A stretch of 64,000 bases of DNA from Argopecten irradians (taxonomy: Eukaryota > Mollusca > Bivalvia > Pectinida > Pectinidae). The stretch spans positions 6,625,620 to 6,689,619 of the forward strand of contig NC_091135.1 in assembly GCF_041381155.1 (NCBI RefSeq), read 5' to 3'. The notes under the pieces were generated by a model. That model was not told where the DNA came from. It saw nothing but the letters and a program-made list of their open reading frames with translations, and did no database searches. A program made the position numbers and the translations under genes. The first letter of the stretch is position 1. Every line of letters begins with the position of its first letter. Shown piece after piece: positions 1-10,493 of this stretch.

Positions 1-358
1 AGAAAAAAATTCTTTTTAGATATATGTAAAAACAAAATTTGAAAAGGCAAATTCATAGGATATTTATCATAGTTATATAACCTGATCATGAATTCAGACT
101 TACAAGTACATATAAGCATGTACATGTACCTCCATTTTTACATTTTGGTCATAAGAAAATATTAACCAGTAATGCTTGATGTTCTGTAAATGAGAGTATT
201 ATTCTTATGCTTTTTCATATTTTTAGGGTGAATGCATGTGAATTATAAAGAATTCTTCTGTACTTTAAGCCAAATAATCAGATCATGTTACAAGTTCAAA
301 TCATTTCAGATGTATATATCCACTGTATGTACAAATGTTTTTGGTGGTTTATTTCCAG

Positions 359-697
359 AATCAAGATATCGCAGACGACAGCAACAATCTGCCTTCCTAC
401 ACCCAGTACTGTCGTTCTTTGTCTACATCGTCCAGTATGAGCATAGAAAGTTCCCAATATACAAACTTTAATCAAAATACTACATCTGCTAATTACATGG
501 AGAATCAGTATGACACACTTGGTCACAAGACTGCTGTTTCAGATGTCCCATTTGTGCTCAACCCTCAGATCCAAACTGTTGTTAATATTATTCATGGTCA
601 AACACTGCCCTTTGACCGTCATCAGGTTAATCTTTCCCAGTACACATACGACTTTAGTCTGGAGAACTCTATGGTGAATGATGCCATGTTAACATGA
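359..697 (+). CDS. UMAD1: UMAD1-like protein, C-terminal exon (partial)
   Basis: This is the last coding exon of a gene that begins left of the window. A pyrimidine-rich acceptor ending in AG at 357-358 precedes it, and the frame runs on to a TGA at 695-697. The last ~50 residues carry the pattern SDVPFxLxPxI...YDFSLENS, which matches from memory the UMA domain at the C-terminus of UMAD1 (SDVPFTLAP...YDFTLENS). UMA domains occur in UBAP1, MVB12 and UMAD1 and bind the ESCRT-I core, so a role in multivesicular-body sorting is inferred. The ~60 residues before it are Ser/Asn/Gln-rich and look disordered. MVB12 or UBAP1 are alternatives, but a UMA domain at the extreme C-terminus fits UMAD1 best. 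Confidence 0.72.
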   Translation, partial: NQDIADDSNNLPSYTQYCRSLSTSSSMSIESSQYTNFNQNTTSANYMENQYDTLGHKTAVSDVPFVLNPQIQTVVNIIHGQTLPFDRHQVNLSQYTYDFSLENSMVNDAMLT

Positions 698-765
698 AAA
701 AAAATTGCTTTAGACAATTTACATTAATCAAGCTTTAAAGATAAATTATTTATGTGTTTAAAGTA

Positions 766-980
766 TAGTGCCCTCCAAAAGTTCTGTTACACGTGCAGTT
801 TTACAAATATACACTAAGTACAGAAATATGTAAACCTTTTTAATACAGGCATCAGTATATAAAAATATTATTTATCAACTTATTTATCTTCTTTAATTCA
901 TTAAATGTTTTTTGAGGGTTTTCACAGAGATAAACTGCAGCAAATTTTAACATATGTTACAGAACTTTTGGAGGTCAGTG
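766..980. mobile_element. Tc1/mariner-type MITE, 215 bp
   Basis: The ends are imperfect inverted repeats of about 25 bp (5' TAGTGCCCTCCAAAAGTTCT; the 3' end reads CACTGACCTCCAAAAG in reverse complement). TA dinucleotides flank both sides (764-765, 981-982). The CAGTG-like start with a CCTCCAAAAG motif and TA target duplication are typical of Tc1/mariner elements. It has no coding capacity and must be non-autonomous. Confidence 0.75.
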
Positions 981-1562
981 TATTTATTTTCTATGATATT
1001 ATTTTGTGTTCTTTGCTTGTAATGAAAGAAATATTTTATTTGTAAAGCAATAATTATTGTAGATCTTTAAAAACAAAGGGACATAATTTTTGTTTTATTT
1101 TGTTATGAAATAATCTAAGATAATCTAAGAATTTAATCTGATCTAGATCTTCTGACATTGTTTTATTTCAACAATTATGAAAAAAGGTATTAATTAGTAC
1201 TAATACCAGTAATTTATCTTTTAGTGTCCCACTGAAGAGGAATGTTTGTTGACCCAAATAGAACTTTGTGGAACTGGTTATAATCATGATAAAAAGTGAA
1301 TAATTCAACAGATGTTAAAATTGTTCTATATAACCCTGGCCCCGATATAACCCTGGTCATTTTGTGAAATATCACAGGCTGAGTCACATTATTAATGTTG
1401 CAATGGTTTCAGTGTAAAGCAATTGACGAAACATATACAAAATATATTATGTATGTGTATTTATGATTATTTATTCCAACAATTTCCAATGCTTGTTTGT
1501 TTCATTAGTTGTGCTGAAATTAATTATCTAAAATCTGAATTTTAAATAATTCCTTTTATAAT

Positions 1563-1910
1563 TTAAAGATGCTCCACTGCCGACAGAGCATAAATGATAT
1601 TCATCATTTGAACAATATTTGGTGTTTAATCGTGTATATATATGTCTAATTAACACAAAAAATAATATAAGATAATTTATTTGCCTTTGGTGCATGCGCA
1701 ATCAATACTTTATTCCATATAGGATATAGTTTTTTTGCAATTAATTATTTTTCATATTTTGAACTTGAATTGAAATTAGAAGCTCAAACTTTTCAATGGT
1801 GGTAATGGTGTAAAGTAAGTAACTTTTGTAACTGAAGAAAAATACTAAATCGTCTGCTCCTGTTTTTGATAGTGAAAAAATACCATTTGTCAGCGGTGGA
1901 GCATCTTTAA
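1563..1910 (+). mobile_element. TTAA-type MITE family 1, copy A
   Basis: 348 bp, bounded by TTAAAGATGCTCCACTGC and its complement ending GGAGCATCTTTAA. The interior is shared with copies at 12544, 31616, 47425 (reverse), 48013 and 59085 (short, reverse). It encodes nothing. The TTAA at both ends, plus a filled/empty comparison at copy F, suggests TTAA target duplication as in piggyBac-type elements. Confidence 0.85.
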
Positions 1911-2830
1911 GATAATTCCCATTGCTAAAGGATTTTATCCAAACATTTTTTCTTCCCATTAACAAAGAAAAAAAAATGTATCATTCTAAACCTTTCATAT
2001 TGTGTTAGTTCATCACATTGATTTCAATTCAATATTTCGCTTCGGTATAACAGATTTCCATTCAATATTTTCCTATGGTATATACATGGGACATTGTATA
2101 ACAGATTGCACACTATTTGCTTGCAACAAATAAAAATTGCATACACATTTAATGTACCTGTCATTTATTAGCTTAATGTTTTATAATATTCATATAAATG
2201 GCAATATTCTACCTTTACTCTGATTTTAGCTTGAATTCAAATAAATATACCTTTTAGAAGAACTCCCTTTTTGCTCCAATTCCTCCCAAATTTTGCAATA
2301 TGTCTAGAAAAAAAATACCTGTAGGTTTAACTCACACAAGTTATATATTTTATGAATACATTAATTTTGTGTAAGTTGCAATTCATATCACAACCACCAA
2401 ATAAGGGCATAATTTATAAAACATAAAAAAAAATTTGGTAATTTGTTAGTGTTCAAACAATTCAGTTCAATATTGGTTCATCCTGAAGATGTGTTTTATT
2501 TCTGTGATTTGACACCTGAAAAATATGTTCTAGACTTATGTCTGATATTTTGTAATATTTTTATTAATGCTGATTGGGTCTGAACTGGAAATTGTAAGAG
2601 ATCTTTGCTTTTGGCTTGATCCCTGTCTCCTAAATATTTGATATTATCAAAAAGGTAACTGGTAGTTCTTATTTATATACATATATATAATTATAGTGTT
2701 CTGCAATTTATTCATTACCTAAACCTACTTAAATTATAGTGTTTTAAGAAAAAGACTTAGATAGGCCTTGTCTACTGTCTAATTCTTTTGACTGTATCTA
2801 TATGTCAATAAAATTTGTTGATATTGAAAT

Positions 2831-3540
2831 TGGATTATAGTGTTGAAGTAAACAGTTATTAAACCAACTTTCTTATGCGGCTACTAATTTTCGCCGTTTA
2901 CATTTCAAAAAAAGTTTGCGAAGATTAACATTCACGGATTTCAAAGTAAAAGAAAAATTCCTATCAATTTAAATGCTGTAGATATCTATTCGCAAAAACA
3001 AATCACACACGAAAGATAGTTTGTTTATAGTATAGTTTTGTAATTGCAAAATATGGGCATTATGATGAATGAATGTGTATTTTTCTGCACTGAAGTACTC
3101 TTGTTTAACCAATGTGTTGTTAAGAAAAAGGGCACTTTAACTCGCATAAATATATAATAATGTTACTAATAATGTTATGGGAGAAGATCATATTGAATGA
3201 AATAGACATGGGTAAATTCCTTACATAGCTCTGCTGGAATGGAGATATGTATAGAACCATGCCAGAATGTATAAATATGTATACCAATATATGTATATTA
3301 CATTTTGAAGTAATACGCTGAATTATTGCTTACATCAGTATGTGAAAGTGTAAAATTCAATGTGCTAAACACTTGTTTGTGATATTAAAAGATTAAAATT
3401 TTCCTTGATTTTTTATTACATTCTATACATTATTTTTTAATTATGGATCTTTGTCGAAGTCTATATCGAATTACATTGTATTTGAACATGGAGTGGTAGA
3501 ATAAAATAATGATCAAGATTATACATTCTACCAGGCCAGT
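2831..3540. other. intergenic, nothing recognised
   Basis: AT-rich with no open frame of note. A CG-containing stretch around 2880-3000 resembles decayed MITE sequence, but I cannot define ends. Confidence 0.4.
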
Positions 3541-3860
3541 TTAACACTATATTAAAGGGGCTTATCATATTGAATCACCTTGGCGTCCACATCAGCATTG
3601 GAAATTACCGGTTAAGGTTTTGATGCAAGTTTTAAAGTACTGCTTTCATTGATTTCAACTTTAATATAGTATTAGAAGTGTTGTGATGGGTATCATTTTA
3701 AAGAAGAAAATGTGGATTAGGGGAATTTTACTCGTAAGAACCCAAATGGGCCGAATTTTTGTTTTACCTCTTGTGGGCAGATTTCAAACAAATTTCTCTC
3801 AGGGCACAGCTTGTTCCCCCATCACCAGTTGCTTCCTACTAGGCGTTGACAAAACTACAT
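3541..3860. repeat. probable dispersed repeat fragment
   Basis: Compositionally distinct from its flanks. The phrase around 3580-3650 (GGCGTCCACATCAGCATT followed by a GGTTAAGGTTTTGATGCAAG-like stretch) recalls a dispersed repeat I know from bivalve and gastropod sequence. No second copy lies in the window, so this rests on recall. Confidence 0.3.
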
Positions 3861-3865
3861 CTAAC

Positions 3866-4075
3866 TGTTAGTATCGTATGGCGTTTCCACTGGTGTTTGC
3901 TCCTCCACCCGAACCTTATAAATGATAGCTCTTTTTGTGACCCTTGCCTTCTTCTTCTTGCTCTTCAAAGTGTCTGCAAGCTGCCTGAGCACCTGGTCAT
4001 TTTTCCATCGCCAATTCAGTCTCCACACGAAGAGGGAATGTGCTCTTGGACAAGACTTCCTGCCCTGTTATCTTG
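3866..4075 (-). mobile_element. decayed retroelement ORF fragment (family uncertain)
   Basis: On the minus strand a short stretch reads like part of a retroelement polyprotein: W-x-N-D-Q-V-L-R-Q-L-A followed by a lysine run resembles the W-R-H-D-Q-V-L-x-x-L-A motif found in many invertebrate reverse-transcriptase-bearing ORFs. It is short, broken and clearly a fossil. I cannot tell a LINE from another retroelement class. Confidence 0.3.
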
Positions 4076-4229
4076 ATTCTATATATGATCATCCACCATT
4101 CTTATCTGTACATTTTGTTGGTGTTGGTATGATTTATTCATTTTAAAATGGTTAATGATAAGAAAACTGAGAGGCCAGGCATGTAATCGTCTTGGATTGA
4201 ACAACAATGGTTGGCTGATTTTCTGCTTT

Positions 4230-4590
4230 GATTGATTAGACCCAACGTCATATCTCCCTGTGTGCAACGTGATCCGTGCTTGAATGTTTGTATGTTTTGG
4301 AAAGCTGCAGTATATTGGTGTTGTGCCTCCTTGCAATAGTGAAACTTGCCGATGTTAGAGTGCTATCTCACTGAATCACCCAAACTGGTCACATTATACT
4401 GACAACGGGTAAACCAGTCGGACCACTACGTTGTGAGCGCCACGCAGCAGTATAAATTTACACTTTTATTGACTTGTGCTCCTCGACAAGGGGACAGAAC
4501 CTTGACCAATTCTGGACCAAAACTGAGGCGTGATGAAAGAAAAAAATTGGAAAGAGAAAATATAAGATCCCGAATTTAGTCGCCTTTTCA
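4230..4590 (+). repeat. dispersed repeat family 2, degenerate copy
   Basis: A diverged, forward copy of the ~525-bp repeat best seen at 50296-50820. Shared landmarks are CATTATACTGACAACGGG, a GAGCGC...GCAG block, an ACTTTTA block, and the closing AAGATCC(C/T)(G/A)AATTTAGTCGCC. Non-coding; class not assigned. Confidence 0.65.
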
Positions 4591-4639
4591 GATTTAACAC
4601 AATGAGGACAACAAATTACCGCTATGAAGACTTCACGTT

Positions 4640-4945
4640 CCCTTTGAACAGCCGGGGTCTTGTAATTAAGGATGGCCTTCCATGTATGCGGTGTGTAGTG
4701 TGTATGAAGTGCGCATGCGTAGAGCGTGTATTGGGAGTCTGCAGTATAGGAACTCTTGCCCTTTTTATAGTGCTATATCACCGAAGCATGCCGCCGAAGA
4801 CACCAAGCAACACACCCGCTCCATTATACTGACAACGGGTGACCATTCGTCGCACTCTCTTTATGCTGAGCCCTAAGCAGGAGCAGAAACTACCACTTTA
4901 AAGACCAGGGGACAGAACTCAAAGCCTACCTCACACAATACAGTT
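4640..4945 (+). repeat. dispersed repeat family 2, partial copy
   Basis: Forward copy with the landmarks AAGGATGGCCTTCCATGTAT, GAAGCATGCCGCCGAAGACA, TTATACTGACAACGGG and AAGCAGGAGCAGAAACTACC. It ends before the AATTTAGTCGCC block, so it is 3'-truncated relative to 50296-50820. It sits about 50 bp after the previous copy, in the same orientation. Confidence 0.75.
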
Positions 4946-5321
4946 TGTACACAATAGTGGATGGATGCATCCATGATCATTAGTCCTGACGTATATATAT
5001 GTGTGTATGTTACGGCAGTCATCATGTTGGCTTTCGCTCTTCATCAGAATTTATATTGTGGTCTTTGGCGGGGTTATTTTTTCCTATACTCAACATTTTT
5101 CCTTTTGTATATCTTAATTATGATTCCATTTTCCTGCTTAATGTTATCTAATTGCTATGTTATTCTTATGTAATGTTTTCTTATTTTGGTTTTTAATACA
5201 GTAAAATCCCTTATATAGATCCGTACTTATGAGGCCTCCTTGTCTAACTCCATGTGATATCATAAATATAGGTCCGGACTTATGACGCCTACTTGTCTAA
5301 CTCCTTATTTTACACTAAAAA

Positions 5322-5505
5322 CTAAAAGCTTTGAAAGTTTTCTGTCGGCTTGTAATAGTGGAAGATCTTTCGTTATATATAAATGTATTCTCCCACTGAA
5401 AGTATGAAATACCGCTAAAAGCTTTGAAAGTTTTCTGTCGGCTTGTAATAGTGGAAGATCTTTCGTTATATATAAATGTATTCTCCCACTGAAAGTATGA
5501 AATAC
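5322..5505. repeat. perfect tandem duplication, 92 bp x 2
   Basis: Two adjacent 92-bp copies (5322-5413 and 5414-5505) appear identical, starting CTAAAAGCTTTGAAAG. Just upstream a shorter diverged motif, CTTGTCTAACTCC, also occurs twice (near 5245 and 5295). The identity suggests a recent duplication or an assembly artefact. Confidence 0.8.
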
Positions 5506-5547
5506 CGCATATATGGGAGACCTCCTAACATAGACATCTATGCTCTG

Positions 5548-6205
5548 TAGGTAGGGCGTTAGAATGGTACCTGCTGCCCCTATTGCATGATAGTAAAGGC
5601 GACTAAATATAGGATCTTATCTTTTACTCCTATTCTTATCTATCTTTGTTCTTCTTAACATATCCCTTGATACCGCCTCACTTTTGGCCTTCTGTTGAGC
5701 GCTTGCCCCTGTGAGGAAGACTCTAGATTTTGTCGCCTGGCCGAGACACACCAAAGTCTGTAAAAGTGGTAGTTTCTGCTCCTGCTTTGTGTTCAGCATA
5801 CAGGGAGTAAGACGACTGGTTCCCCCACAGGCGTTTGGCCCTATAGACATTTTTCTCTCTATATATGTAATACTGTGTCGACACTTTTTCTCTCTATATA
5901 TATGTATAACTATGTCGCTACAGTATTACATATATTTATAGAGAGAAATGTCTATAGAGCCAAACGCCTGTGGTTCGCCCGTTGTCAGTATTATGGGATC
6001 GGATGGGGTGTGTTGCTTGGTGTCATCGGCGGCATGCTACAATGATATTGCACTGTAAAAGGGCAGGGTTCCACTTTACAAGAAGACATAACACGAACAT
6101 ATCGCAGTCTCCCAAAACATGCACCTCACACTTCACACACGCTACGAACTGCAAACATGGGAGGCCGTCCTTACATGACACTGGCTGTTAATAGGACAAT
6201 TAACT
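5548..6205 (-). repeat. dispersed repeat family 2, reverse copy split by an insertion
   Basis: Nearly full-length reverse copy. It runs from a TAGGGCGTTAGAATGGTACC end through the AGTTTCTGCTCCTGC block to a GTTAATAGGACAATTAA end. It is interrupted at 5823-5971 by a palindromic element flanked by a duplicated GGTTC. Without the insert the two halves join as in the uninterrupted copies, so the insertion is secondary. Confidence 0.8.
5823..5973. mobile_element. palindromic insert (foldback MITE) nested in repeat family 2
   Basis: Near-perfect inverted repeat of about 55 bp per arm: CCACAGGCGTTTGG(C) at the left, its complement ending at 5973, with CTATAGACATT and TGTAATACTGT also paired. GGTTC occurs at 5818-5822 and 5972-5976, consistent with a 4-5 bp target duplication. 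It cannot code. Confidence 0.8.
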
Positions 6206-6287
6206 AATAAAAACCATTCAAACATACAAACATAGACATCTCAACACGCCACACATTGTATACAGGAGAAGCCGTCCTTAACTGAAC

Positions 6288-6728
6288 TGCAGGTAGGGCA
6301 TTAGAACTGTACCTTCTGTCCTATTGTATGATAGTGTTTGGCGATAGGATATCTTTTCTCTTCTTCGTAATTGACTTTATTCTTCCAAACGTCTCCTTTG
6401 ATACCGCTTCACTTCTGGCTTTGGAAAACTCTTTATTATATCCCCTAGCCGACACACACCATAATCTATAAAAGTGGTACTTTTAATATTGGTTCCATGA
6501 CCCGTTTTCAGTTTAAAATATAACTGGGTAGGGTGTGTTGCTTGGTATTTTCGGTGGTGGCATACTTCAGTGATATGGTACTATATAAAAAGGGCAACAG
6601 TTCCACTATACTGTCAAGAAGACACAAGTTAACACCAATATATACCACAGTCTCCCGAAACACGTACGCACATTGATCTTCAAACACACTGGCACAATAC
6701 GCCACATACACGAGAGGCTGTCCTTAGA
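6288..6728 (-). repeat. dispersed repeat family 2, reverse copy
   Basis: Diverged reverse copy beginning AGGTAGGGCATTAGAACTGT. It has the block GACACACACCATAATCTATA, the block GGTAGGGTGTGTTGCTTGGT, and a terminal GAGAGGCTGTCCTTA. It lies ~80 bp after the previous reverse copy. Confidence 0.75.
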
Positions 6729-7940
6729 TAATACTGTATAATAAAAAAACAAAACCAAAAGCTGGTTCTGACTGTTTCTTCCTCGTGGTTAGTGATCTTG
6801 TTATCCTTGCAACCGAAGCACATACGTGTATTATCAACATATATTCGGCTATATATAGGAAAGACTTATTTACATAGGTACTGTCATTGGCAGAAATATC
6901 ATGGCATTCCTTTTCCCCACCAACATTATTATTTATGTACACATCTCAATAAAAAGGTTGTTTTTTCTCGTTATGGAATCATTGTGCTGTATAATTATTG
7001 TATACTTATTAAGATCTGCACATATACCTTTAGCTAACTTCATTCTCAATATTTTCTATGATACAAAACTTTTACAAGATCAATATCGCGTACTTTAATA
7101 CGAGTGAATAGAACGCGCCCGTGATAACGTGAAAAATTTACGCAAATAGCCAAATAGAAAAGAACACGACCGAATACATACGGCTGATAAGGTAATAACT
7201 CCATCTCTGTAGAGAGAGCACACAGGTATTTATTTTTGAGGATTTAAACAAATACATCGAAAATATAGAATTATACAGATGCATTTGTTTTGCATCAGCT
7301 TATCTCGGAGTCTGAAGTTAATGTACATATCGTGTAAAGGTGGGCGGGGTCATTTGTGACAGTGAGTGTACATGTATGCATGTACAATGCAGCAAATTGC
7401 TGCAATGCTCATGTATAGACGGTAAATAAAGTACATATGCAGTTCGTACGTACGTGTGCGAAACATGTACACACAATGTTCAAATTCTGGATGAATGACA
7501 TACCAGATGTATACATGTACACGTACAATGTATATAGTGTATAGATCTAGATACAGTGTATAAGATTATATAAGTAGATTATCTACAAGTATGACCTTTA
7601 TTTTGAGGCCAAATGCCAGAATCAGCGCCTAAAATATAAACGCTTCATAGAACAAACGGTGGCATAATTATGATATAACAACATCGACTCATATAATTAA
7701 GGTTTTAGGAGTCTCAATCTGTAGTATAATGCATACACATAAAAATGTATACACCGGTGCACAAAATGTATATTAATTATTAATGAAATTGCATTGTATA
7801 CGTACTTTACGTCATAGTAAATTTAATATCGTAGCGAAGAAAGGGGATGTCAACTGTATTTATTATTTTTTTTTGTTAACATTTTCCATTTGAGTTATTG
7901 CAGTTAAAAATAATTTGCAAACAATACAAAAACCCAACCT
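6729..7940. other. intergenic, upstream of the TRIM gene
   Basis: AT-rich with no supported gene. Short frames at 6792-7098 are AT-rich and unlike any family. The region probably includes distal upstream sequence of the TRIM gene; no convincing core promoter was seen. Confidence 0.4.
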
Positions 7941-7944
7941 AAAA

Positions 7945-8035
7945 GATTGTTGGGTCACCTAACTATGGGTCATGGTGACCTATTGCGATAGTCTATAGTC
8001 CGTCGTGGTCCGTCGTCCGTTAACATTCCATTTAA
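7945..8035 (+). repeat. fragment related to the 53.4-kb array element
   Basis: The stretch GGGTCACCTAAC...GGGTCATGGTGACC, followed by an AGTCCGTCGTGGTCCGTCGT tract, resembles the head of the element at 53438 (GGTCATCTGACCC...GTCAGGATGACAT, then CCGTCCGTCGTCGTGCGCCG). It lies 140 bp before the TRIM start codon, so the first transcribed bases of that gene may come from repeat sequence. Confidence 0.5.
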
Positions 8036-8174
8036 AAAATTTTGAGTTATTATTACCTTTTATTTTGCAGACGCAATGATGTGACCAATTACCAACCATT
8101 GGAATTCTGTGGATATTTGTGATGTAAATATACACTGGAATAATAAACAGAATAGTAAAACTTCTCAATAAAAC

Positions 8175-10493
8175 ATGGAGGAAGTACTCAAAGAGTTTTA
8201 CCAGTGTGGGCTATGCGAAGGACCAATGTCGTACCCAAAAAAGCTGAAGTGTCAACACGTTTTCTGTCACGAATGCTTGGTAGTTTACATAACCGAGTAC
8301 TTCGGGAAAGCCTCATTTCCATGTCCAGTGTGCGAGTATCAACATTTACCCGTCGAACAGGAAGCTGTTATATCCCAGGATTATTTACTGGTGCCAGAGG
8401 AAGATGCTTTACAGCGCGACGTCCGTCGATTTTTCAAGGACGGTGAAAATCCCTCGCCCATTCGCAGCATTGATGGAATCAACAGAGCCCCATGTGTAAT
8501 TCACGATGGCCAACTATGCCATTTCTTATGTTTGGGGTGTAATGTGCTTGCATGCGAACTTTGCAAACGCGAGAGACATGCACGTTGTATCATACGTATA
8601 ATTGACAAGAGCATGCACGTGGAAGCATATAAAAAGACAAAAGAAATGTCTGGAGACCTGTGTGATTTTTTGTCAGAAACCGAAACTGCCAGCAACACTC
8701 TGCATTACAAGTTAGAGAACGTATTTCACGACTCTGAACTACATGAAGCAACGGTCAAATCGTATTACTCAGACCTCAAGGAAAAAGTTGTTAGATATCT
8801 GGAAGAGCAAGAACGGAAAGTGCTAGAAAAAGCGAAGGAACTCAAGGAGAAAGAAAAAGAACAATTGGAGCGTGACACTGTTATTTGCGAAAATATGTGT
8901 TCTTCTGTGCAATCTCGACAACGTCTTTTAAGTGCTCTACAAGGGCGCAGTGCTACAAATGCCCCCGAAAATTTGGTGATTACAAAACATTTGCGAAAAG
9001 ATTTTGAAGTATTTAAAACCATGTTGTCAAAGCTGAAATCAGATGCCGATAAGAGTTACAATGTACGATTTATGATCAACACTAACCTAGAGGACAAAAT
9101 GACAGACACAGATATTGTAAAGATTGAAGTAATAGACTGTTGTCATAGCGATGCAGTTGCTGCTACATTTGAAGAAGAATCTGAGATGGATAATCAGGCT
9201 TCGACTGAACAGAGCTCTGCACAGAGACCGTCTGAGAGGGCATCCTCGGATCAGATCAGCCAAAATACTCACGAAACCACGCCACCTCCTCCTCCTTCTA
9301 ATAGCCAGGATGATCCACCTCCTCCGAGTTACAGGGACATATCACGGCAATCCTTCATACAAAGACCTCGACCTTGGCGTTCTTCGGTTGTTCGCCGTAG
9401 ACCATCAGCATCAGCACCACCGATACCAGGAAATGAAAATACAAACAGTCGAATCCAATCGCCATATAATTCAGCAATGCAATATCCTTACCCTTCCCAG
9501 GTTGGCTTCCACCAACCTAATCCGTCAAGGTATCCACAAATGTCCCACATACAGCCATCAGCTCCGCCTTTGGCCCCTGCAGTTTCTGATGAAACGGCAA
9601 GGTTCCTGCGAAGCCCCATCCCACCTGGTGCACAAACTATCACCATGTTTAAAGATATAGCAAAAGTCGATACGAAAACAGATAGGGATTTTACTAATCC
9701 GTATTTGGTAGCCATTACCACTGTCGGTGAATACTTTGTTGTGGCTGATCAAAAGAATCGTCGTCTTCAGCGTATGGCTGATGATGGTTTCATGGGTGTC
9801 GTCGACATGTTTGACTGCGGTACGGAACCGACCGATGTCGCCGGTATATCGGACACAATGTGTGTTGTGGCTGCTCCAAATAAAGCGAGTTTACTCCTTG
9901 TGAACTTCTCATCCTCTCCAGGTTCCGGTGCTCCTAGGCTACAAAAGACGATGAAATGTGGAGGAAAGTTTACAAGTGTAGGATTTTGTAAAAGCAACGG
10001 AAGATTAATCTGTGGAATTGGTCCACCATACGCTGCAACACGAGTTTCCATTATAACGATGCAAGGCCATACCACTGCGAAGATTGACATCCGGAACGGA
10101 ATGTCTGTTCCTAGAAATCTGGTTCTGTCTGAAGCCAGATATCTTGCATTTTGTGATATTCGTAACAACGAGGCGGTGTTTTACGATACAGCTCACAGTG
10201 AGAAGAGACCTGTAATTGCGCAACGTCACGGTGCTAGCTCGCTGAAAGAACCACACGGAATCGTCGTTCTTCCTGCACTGAAAAGTGTTCTCATACTGGA
10301 CGCATCAACCGGTGACGTGTTTGTGACGTCTTATTCAGGATTTGCGCGCAAAGTGTTGAAAGGCGGTGTCAGCGTGCAGAGATGTAATAACGTCGATGTA
10401 AAATATTCAATGAGTCTAAGCATTGATCAGAAAATATTGGCTGTAGCCAACAACAAGGGATCTGTGTCGTTTTACGAGATTCGATTCATGTGA
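8175..10493 (+). CDS. TRIM-type RING/B-box protein with NHL-like C-terminus, intronless
   Basis: A 772-residue single-exon ORF. The N-terminal RING is complete C3HC4 (C11, C14, C26, H28, C31, C34, C50, C53). A B-box follows with all ligands (C107, H110, C119, C122, C127, C130, H135, C138). A charged coiled coil lies at ~195-260 and a Ser/Pro-rich disordered linker at ~340-485. A beta-propeller-like region spans ~493-772, with NHL-style blades such as YFVVADQKNRRLQRM. This is the TRIM E3 ubiquitin-ligase plan; intronless TRIM genes are common in bivalves and often linked to immunity. The ATG directly precedes the RING and no earlier in-frame coding is seen. The linker holds a PPxY motif (383-386) and a PSAP motif (461-464). 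Substrates are unknown. Confidence 0.92.
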   Translation: MEEVLKEFYQCGLCEGPMSYPKKLKCQHVFCHECLVVYITEYFGKASFPCPVCEYQHLPVEQEAVISQDYLLVPEEDALQRDVRRFFKDGENPSPIRSIDGINRAPCVIHDGQLCHFLCLGCNVLACELCKRERHARCIIRIIDKSMHVEAYKKTKEMSGDLCDFLSETETASNTLHYKLENVFHDSELHEATVKSYYSDLKEKVVRYLEEQERKVLEKAKELKEKEKEQLERDTVICENMCSSVQSRQRLLSALQGRSATNAPENLVITKHLRKDFEVFKTMLSKLKSDADKSYNVRFMINTNLEDKMTDTDIVKIEVIDCCHSDAVAATFEEESEMDNQASTEQSSAQRPSERASSDQISQNTHETTPPPPPSNSQDDPPPPSYRDISRQSFIQRPRPWRSSVVRRRPSASAPPIPGNENTNSRIQSPYNSAMQYPYPSQVGFHQPNPSRYPQMSHIQPSAPPLAPAVSDETARFLRSPIPPGAQTITMFKDIAKVDTKTDRDFTNPYLVAITTVGEYFVVADQKNRRLQRMADDGFMGVVDMFDCGTEPTDVAGISDTMCVVAAPNKASLLLVNFSSSPGSGAPRLQKTMKCGGKFTSVGFCKSNGRLICGIGPPYAATRVSIITMQGHTTAKIDIRNGMSVPRNLVLSEARYLAFCDIRNNEAVFYDTAHSEKRPVIAQRHGASSLKEPHGIVVLPALKSVLILDASTGDVFVTSYSGFARKVLKGGVSVQRCNNVDVKYSMSLSIDQKILAVANNKGSVSFYEIRFM

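Larger units (their letters stand above)
698..2830 (+). other. probable 3'UTR of the UMAD1-like gene
   Basis: AT-rich sequence without coding potential after the stop. An AATAAA at 2807-2812, followed by a T/G-rich stretch, is the best poly(A) signal; earlier sites are possible. Two MITEs (766-980 and 1563-1910) lie inside, so the transcript would carry both as foldback segments if this site is used. Confidence 0.45.

Noticed and set aside
9151-9660. Second-frame 169-residue ORF inside the TRIM gene
   Set aside because: It overlaps the TRIM reading frame in the proline-rich linker and has His/Leu-rich composition expected from frame-shifted Pro/Ser codons.
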